Below, one piece after another: positions 6,097 through 9,909 of a stretch of 9,909 nt of DNA. The position numbers and the translations under genes were made by a program. The stretch lies in NCBI GenBank assembly GCA_045599945.1, contig JAZRWY010000098.1, positions 1 to 9,909 of the forward strand. The letters are read 5' to 3'. Numbering within the stretch: position 1 is the first letter of the stretch; every line of letters starts with the position of its first letter. The DNA is from UMGS973 sp045599945 (lineage in GTDB: Bacteria; Bacillota; Clostridia; Peptostreptococcales; Anaerovoracaceae). The notes below the pieces were generated by a model. The model saw only the letters and a program-made list of their open reading frames with translations, searched no databases and was not told the DNA's origin.

Positions 6097-7908
6097 ATGA
6101 ACGACTATCAGAAATATATCAGGAATTTCAGTATCATTGCACATATAGATCATGGCAAGTCCACGCTGGCAGACAGACTCATTGAACAGACAGGGCTTGT
6201 TTCAGAAAGAGACATGAAGGAACAGTTTCTGGACAACATGGATCTGGAAAGGGAAAGGGGCATTACCATCAAACTGCAGACGACAAGACTGGTCTATCGG
6301 GCAGAGGATGGAAATGAATACATTTTAAATCTCATCGATACCCCGGGCCATGTAGACTTTAACTATGAGGTATCCAGGTCACTGGCTGCATGTGAGGGTG
6401 CAGTGCTTGTAGTGGATGCGACCCAGGGAGTGGAAGCGCAGACGCTGGCCAATGTCTATCTGGCACTTGATGAGGACCTGGAGATCTTTCCGGTGCTGAA
6501 CAAGATGGACCTTGCTTCTGCAAGGCCGGATGAAGTCAAAGATGAAATTGAGGACATGATTGGAATCGAGGCCCAGAATGCACCGCTGATCTCTGCGAAG
6601 GCAGGAATGGGAATCGACGAGGTTCTAGAAGCAATCGTAGCAAACATTCCGGCACCGCAGGGCGATGAAAACGGAAAGCTGAAGGCTCTGATCTTTGATT
6701 CATATTATGACAACTATAAAGGCGTCATCATTACAGCCAGAATCTTTGACGGCTCTGTAAAGCGCGGAGATGTCATCCGCATGATGAATTCAAAAAAGAC
6801 GTATGAAGTAACGGAAGTGGGAACTTTTTCACCGGGATATGTGCCGGCGGCATCTCTTCGCGCAGGGGAAGTAGGATACATCCTTGCATCCATCAAGCAG
6901 GTTGCGGATGCAAGAGTCGGAGATACCATCACCCTGAATGAGAATCCGGCAGATGAAGCTCTTCCCGGATACAAGAGGGTGCAGTCCATGGTATACTGCG
7001 GCATTTATCCGGCAGAAGGGGAAAAGTATGAGAATGTAAAGGATGCGCTGGAAAAACTGCAGGTGAATGATGCAGCCTTTCATTTCGAGCCGGAAACATC
7101 CTCCGCACTGGGTTACGGCTTCAGATGCGGCTTTCTGGGACTTCTTCACATGGAAATCATTGTAGAGAGACTGGAGCGGGAATTTGATCTTGGTGTCATT
7201 ACTACATCTCCAAGTGTAATATATAAGGTGGTGCTCAAGGATGGCAGGGAGGAGATGATTCAGAATCCTACCAATCTTCCGGATCCCCTGGAGATTGAAC
7301 ATATTGAGGAGCCGATTGTCAAGGCGGACATCATGATCCCCAATGAATATGTGGGAGCAATCATGGAACTCTGCCAGGAAAGGCGCGGCACCATGATTCA
7401 CATGGAATACATCACGCCGACAAGGGTGCAGCTCCATTATGAGATGCCGCTGAATGAAGTCATCTATGATTTCTTCGATGCGCTGAAATCCAAGACAAGG
7501 GGCTACGGCTCTCTGGATTATGAATTTGCAAGATATGAAAAATCCAATGTGGTTAAGCTGGATGTACTGCTGAATAAGGAACTGGTGGATGCCTTCTCCA
7601 TGATTGTCCATGAGTCAAAGGCAAGAGCGAGAGGCAAGTTTGTCTGTGAAAAACTCAAAGAGATCATTCCGAGACATCAGTTTGAAGTGCCGGTACAGGC
7701 GGCAATCGGAAGAGACGTCATTGCAAGAGAGACGGTCAAGGCATATCGGAAGGATGTAATTGCCAAATGCTATGGCGGAGACATTTCAAGAAAGAAAAAA
7801 CTTCTGGAAAAGCAGAAGGAAGGCAAGAAGAGGATGCGACAGTTCGGTACGGTTGAAGTCCCTCAGGAAGCTTTCACTGCGGTATTAAAATATGATGATA
7901 ACAAATAG
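6097..7908 (+). CDS. lepA: Elongation factor 4 (LepA), ribosome-associated GTPase
   Basis: At 603 residues this is the standard length for LepA/EF4, a translational GTPase proposed to back-translocate or remodel stalled ribosomes and to act in initiation or ribosome assembly. All G motifs are visible: G1 AHIDHGKS (15-22), the switch RERGITIKLQ (52-61), G3 DTPGHVDF (81-88), G4 NKMD (135-138) and G5 SAK (166-168). The EF-G-like domains follow, with the GYGFRCGFLGLLHMEI region. The LepA-specific C-terminal domain is recognised by ESKARARGKFVCEKLKE and the basic ISRKKKLLEKQKEGKKRMR stretch near the end. The start uses GAGAGGT five bases upstream and begins MNDYQKYIRNFSIIAHIDHG, typical for the family. 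The promoter at 6032-6060 probably serves it. The 3' end overlaps hemW by 17 bases. Firm. Confidence 0.98.
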   Translation: MNDYQKYIRNFSIIAHIDHGKSTLADRLIEQTGLVSERDMKEQFLDNMDLERERGITIKLQTTRLVYRAEDGNEYILNLIDTPGHVDFNYEVSRSLAACEGAVLVVDATQGVEAQTLANVYLALDEDLEIFPVLNKMDLASARPDEVKDEIEDMIGIEAQNAPLISAKAGMGIDEVLEAIVANIPAPQGDENGKLKALIFDSYYDNYKGVIITARIFDGSVKRGDVIRMMNSKKTYEVTEVGTFSPGYVPAASLRAGEVGYILASIKQVADARVGDTITLNENPADEALPGYKRVQSMVYCGIYPAEGEKYENVKDALEKLQVNDAAFHFEPETSSALGYGFRCGFLGLLHMEIIVERLEREFDLGVITTSPSVIYKVVLKDGREEMIQNPTNLPDPLEIEHIEEPIVKADIMIPNEYVGAIMELCQERRGTMIHMEYITPTRVQLHYEMPLNEVIYDFFDALKSKTRGYGSLDYEFARYEKSNVVKLDVLLNKELVDAFSMIVHESKARARGKFVCEKLKEIIPRHQFEVPVQAAIGRDVIARETVKAYRKDVIAKCYGGDISRKKKLLEKQKEGKKRMRQFGTVEVPQEAFTAVLKYDDNK

Positions 7909-9166
7909 GAAAAGCCTGGGAATCTATGTCCACATTCCGTACTGCATCAGAAAATGCAGCTATTGCGATTTTCTTTCCTTTCCGTGCAGCATGCACGGGG
8001 AAGAGAACATTGCAGATTATGTGGATGCTGTTCTGAAAGAGATGGCTGTCTACAGGGAGATGAAAAACGAATATGTGGTGGACAGCATTTTCATTGGAGG
8101 AGGAACCCCTTCTTCCATCGATGAAAAGCATGTCCTTCGCATTCTGGAGCAGCTCCGGAGAAACTTCGATCTTCTTCCGGATGCAGAGATTACCATTGAA
8201 GTCAATCCGGGAACGGTCTGTGAGCGGAAGCTTTCGGCATACAGAAGGAGCGGAATCAACAGGCTCTCCATCGGCGTGCAGAGCTTTTCCAATCAGATAT
8301 TGAAGGGACTTGGAAGAATTCATACGGCAGAGGAGGCTGGAGAAGCTTTTCGCATGGCAAGGGCGGCAGGCTTTGATAACATCTCCATTGACCTGATGTC
8401 TGCAGTGCCTGGTCTTACCATGGAACTGTGGCAGGATACGCTGGAGCAGGCAGCAGACCTTGATCCGGAACACATTTCCTTCTATTCTCTGCAGATTGAA
8501 GAGGGAACGGACTTCTGGGAATGGCATGAAAAAGGGATTTTAAAGGAAACGGATGTGGAAACAGACCGGGACATGTATCATTATGCCATAGAGTGGCTGA
8601 AGGAGAAGGGATACAGCCAGTATGAAATATCCAATGCAGCAAAGCCGGGAAGGTTTTCGCGGCATAACATGAAATACTGGTCCATGGAGGAATATCTGGG
8701 ACTTGGCCTTGGAGCCAGCTCCTACCTGAGACCTTACCAGGGGCTTGACGGAAGACCCCTTCTGGGCGCAGGAATGAGCTTTCGGGCGGCAAATACATCC
8801 TCGCTGGAGGAATATGTCCTCCGGTCCGGAAAACGGAAGTTTTCGGGAGATGGGGCTATTCTTCTTGCAGACTGCAATGCATCCTTCCATGAGAACACAT
8901 TCTTTGATGATGCATCGGAATTTGTTTTTACGGGACTGAGAAGAACCAGTGGCATTGCTCTTTCGGACTTCTTCGATTTTACAGGGAGACATTTCTTTGA
9001 TGTCTTTGGCGGGGAAACGGAGAAAAAAATTGCCCGGTGGGAGCAGGAAGGCCTGTGCTGCTTTACGCGCACCGGGAAAACTTATGGAGATGAACGGGAC
9101 TTTCGCTTTTGTCTGACGACAGAGGGCTTTGATGTTTCCAATAAAATATTTGTGGAGTTTGTATGA
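7892..9166 (+). CDS. hemW: Radical SAM haem chaperone HemW family protein
   Basis: This 424-residue protein belongs to the HemN/HemW radical SAM family. The [4Fe-4S] cluster motif is C18xxxC22xxC25 followed by D-F. The HemW-type phenylalanine replaces the fourth cysteine of true coproporphyrinogen oxidase HemN, so a haem-chaperone assignment is favoured over porphyrin synthesis. Other family motifs are IYVHIPYC (11-18), GGGTPS (69-74), EVNPGT (103-108), SIGVQSF (126-132) and FSRHNMKYW (255-263). A HemN_C-like C-terminal part follows (EFVFTGLRRTSGI, 343-355, and LTTEGFDVSN near the end). It is longer than the typical 370-390 residues, the extra length seeming to lie around 280-340. Start ATGATG 7892/7895 lies inside lepA with no good ribosome binding site, implying coupling to lepA. 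Arginine codons (CGG, AGG, CGC) are more varied than in the gcv genes. Confidence 0.9.
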   Translation: MMITNRKSLGIYVHIPYCIRKCSYCDFLSFPCSMHGEENIADYVDAVLKEMAVYREMKNEYVVDSIFIGGGTPSSIDEKHVLRILEQLRRNFDLLPDAEITIEVNPGTVCERKLSAYRRSGINRLSIGVQSFSNQILKGLGRIHTAEEAGEAFRMARAAGFDNISIDLMSAVPGLTMELWQDTLEQAADLDPEHISFYSLQIEEGTDFWEWHEKGILKETDVETDRDMYHYAIEWLKEKGYSQYEISNAAKPGRFSRHNMKYWSMEEYLGLGLGASSYLRPYQGLDGRPLLGAGMSFRAANTSSLEEYVLRSGKRKFSGDGAILLADCNASFHENTFFDDASEFVFTGLRRTSGIALSDFFDFTGRHFFDVFGGETEKKIARWEQEGLCCFTRTGKTYGDERDFRFCLTTEGFDVSNKIFVEFV

Positions 9167-9909
9167 TGGAAAAATATATTATGGCACTGGATGCAGGGAC
9201 CACGAGTTCTCGCTGCATCATATACGATAAACAGGGAAAAATCGTTTCGTCCGGACAGAAACCTTTTGAGCAGCATTTTCCAAAGCCCGGCTGGGTGGAA
9301 CATGATCCGCTGGAAATCTGGGCGACGCAGGCAGGTGTTGCAAAGGAAGCTTTGGAAAAGGCCGGGCTGAAAGCAGAAAACATCGACTGCATCGGTATCA
9401 CAAACCAGAGGGAGACAACGGTTGTCTGGAACCGCAGGACCGGAAAGCCGGTATATCATGCGATTGTATGGCAATGCAGAAGAACGGCGGAATATGCGGA
9501 TGCATTAAAGAAAAAAGGTCTGGAGGAGACCTTCCGGAAGAAAACCGGTCTTCCCATTGATCCATATTTTTCGGGAACAAAATTGAGATGGATTCTCGAA
9601 AATGTGGAAGGAGCAAGAGAGCAGGCAGAAAAAGGAGATCTTCTCTTTGGAACCATAGATACCTGGCTGATCTGGAAACTGACCGGGGGAAAAGTGCACG
9701 TGACAGACTATTCCAATGCATCCAGAACCATGATGTTCAATATCTCCACCCTTTCATGGGATGAAGATATCCTCAGGGAACTGGACATCCCTTCCTGCAT
9801 GCTGCCGGAAGTAAAGCCAAGCTCCTACATTTTCGGATATGCCGATGAGAAACTGTTCGGCGGCAGAATCCCCATCGCAGGAGCCGCCGGAGACCAGCAG
9901 TGCGCCCTC
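9163..9909 (+). CDS. glpK: Glycerol kinase, N-terminal 249 codons (runs off the window)
   Basis: The frame is open from ATG 9163 to the last base and encodes the N-terminal half of an FGGY-family glycerol kinase, which makes sn-glycerol 3-phosphate from glycerol and ATP. Diagnostic segments are the phosphate-binding ALDAGTTSSR (8-17), PKPGWVEHDPLEIW (40-53), GITNQRETTVVWNR (78-91) with the glycerol-contacting R-E pair (83-84), DYSNASRTMMFNI (182-194), and PIAGAAGDQQ (237-246) with catalytic base D244. Start ATGATG 9163/9166 overlaps the hemW stop. GGAG at 9154-9157 lies 5 bases before the first and 8 before the second ATG, so the second may be used. No promoter or terminator separates it from hemW, so it probably shares that transcript. 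At the position where many Bacillota kinases carry a histidine phosphorylated by HPr, I read lysine (K230). Confidence 0.95.
   Translation, partial: MMEKYIMALDAGTTSSRCIIYDKQGKIVSSGQKPFEQHFPKPGWVEHDPLEIWATQAGVAKEALEKAGLKAENIDCIGITNQRETTVVWNRRTGKPVYHAIVWQCRRTAEYADALKKKGLEETFRKKTGLPIDPYFSGTKLRWILENVEGAREQAEKGDLLFGTIDTWLIWKLTGGKVHVTDYSNASRTMMFNISTLSWDEDILRELDIPSCMLPEVKPSSYIFGYADEKLFGGRIPIAGAAGDQQCAL

Noticed and set aside
6829..7611. A 260-codon open frame on the minus strand inside lepA
   Set aside because: It lies wholly opposite a conserved, intact lepA, has no recognisable motif, and its cysteine/histidine-rich composition is typical of antisense shadow frames.
7874..8527. A 217-codon open frame on the minus strand across the lepA-hemW junction
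   Set aside because: It is antisense to two well-supported genes and shows no family features.
9415..9429. Palindrome AGACAAC-G-GTTGTCT within glpK, considered as an operator or cre site
   Set aside because: It encodes the conserved RETTVV segment, does not match the cre consensus, and the one-base loop is unsuited to an RNA hairpin.

Overview
The window looks like chromosomal core-metabolism DNA from a Bacillota (Firmicutes) organism, most likely an anaerobic gut-type clostridial or erysipelotrichial lineage. The grounds are a glycine decarboxylase P-protein split into two genes, strong GGAGG-type ribosome binding sites, tightly packed and overlapping genes all on the plus strand, moderate base composition with many AGA/ACA/GCA/AAG codons, and rho-independent terminators. 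This assignment is inference; no rRNA or other definitive marker is present.

Region 1 (1-5637) begins with the last 30 codons of an unidentified gene. A compact glycine cleavage operon follows: gcvH (lipoyl carrier, H-protein), gcvPA and gcvPB (the two halves of P-protein, glycine decarboxylase), lplA (lipoate-protein ligase) and lpdA (dihydrolipoyl dehydrogenase, L-protein). It closes with a clear terminator at 5614-5637. P-protein decarboxylates glycine and loads the aminomethyl group on the lipoyl arm of H. L-protein reoxidises the arm, and LplA is the likely enzyme that attaches lipoate to H. The T-protein (gcvT) is not in the window, and neither is a glycine riboswitch.

Region 2 (5638-6096) is the least ordinary part. 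It holds a small predicted membrane protein gene that appears broken by a one-base frameshift near 5723. Its 3' end runs through a second hairpin terminator (5996-6022) and then through a well-formed promoter (TTGAAA, 17 bp, TACAAT at 6032-6060) that probably drives the next gene. The two terminators on either side of this gene share the ACCGGA/TCCGGT stem core.

Region 3 (6097-9909) is a second tightly coupled run: lepA (ribosomal GTPase EF4), hemW (radical-SAM haem chaperone family), and the first 249 codons of a glycerol kinase, glpK, which continues past the window end. lepA-hemW adjacency is common in Bacillota. The step from hemW into glpK by a 4-base overlap, rather than into hrcA-grpE-dnaK, is less expected.

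I found no CRISPR array, mobile element, tRNA, rRNA, phage gene or defence system. Apart from the broken small gene and its surroundings, the window is conventional housekeeping DNA.
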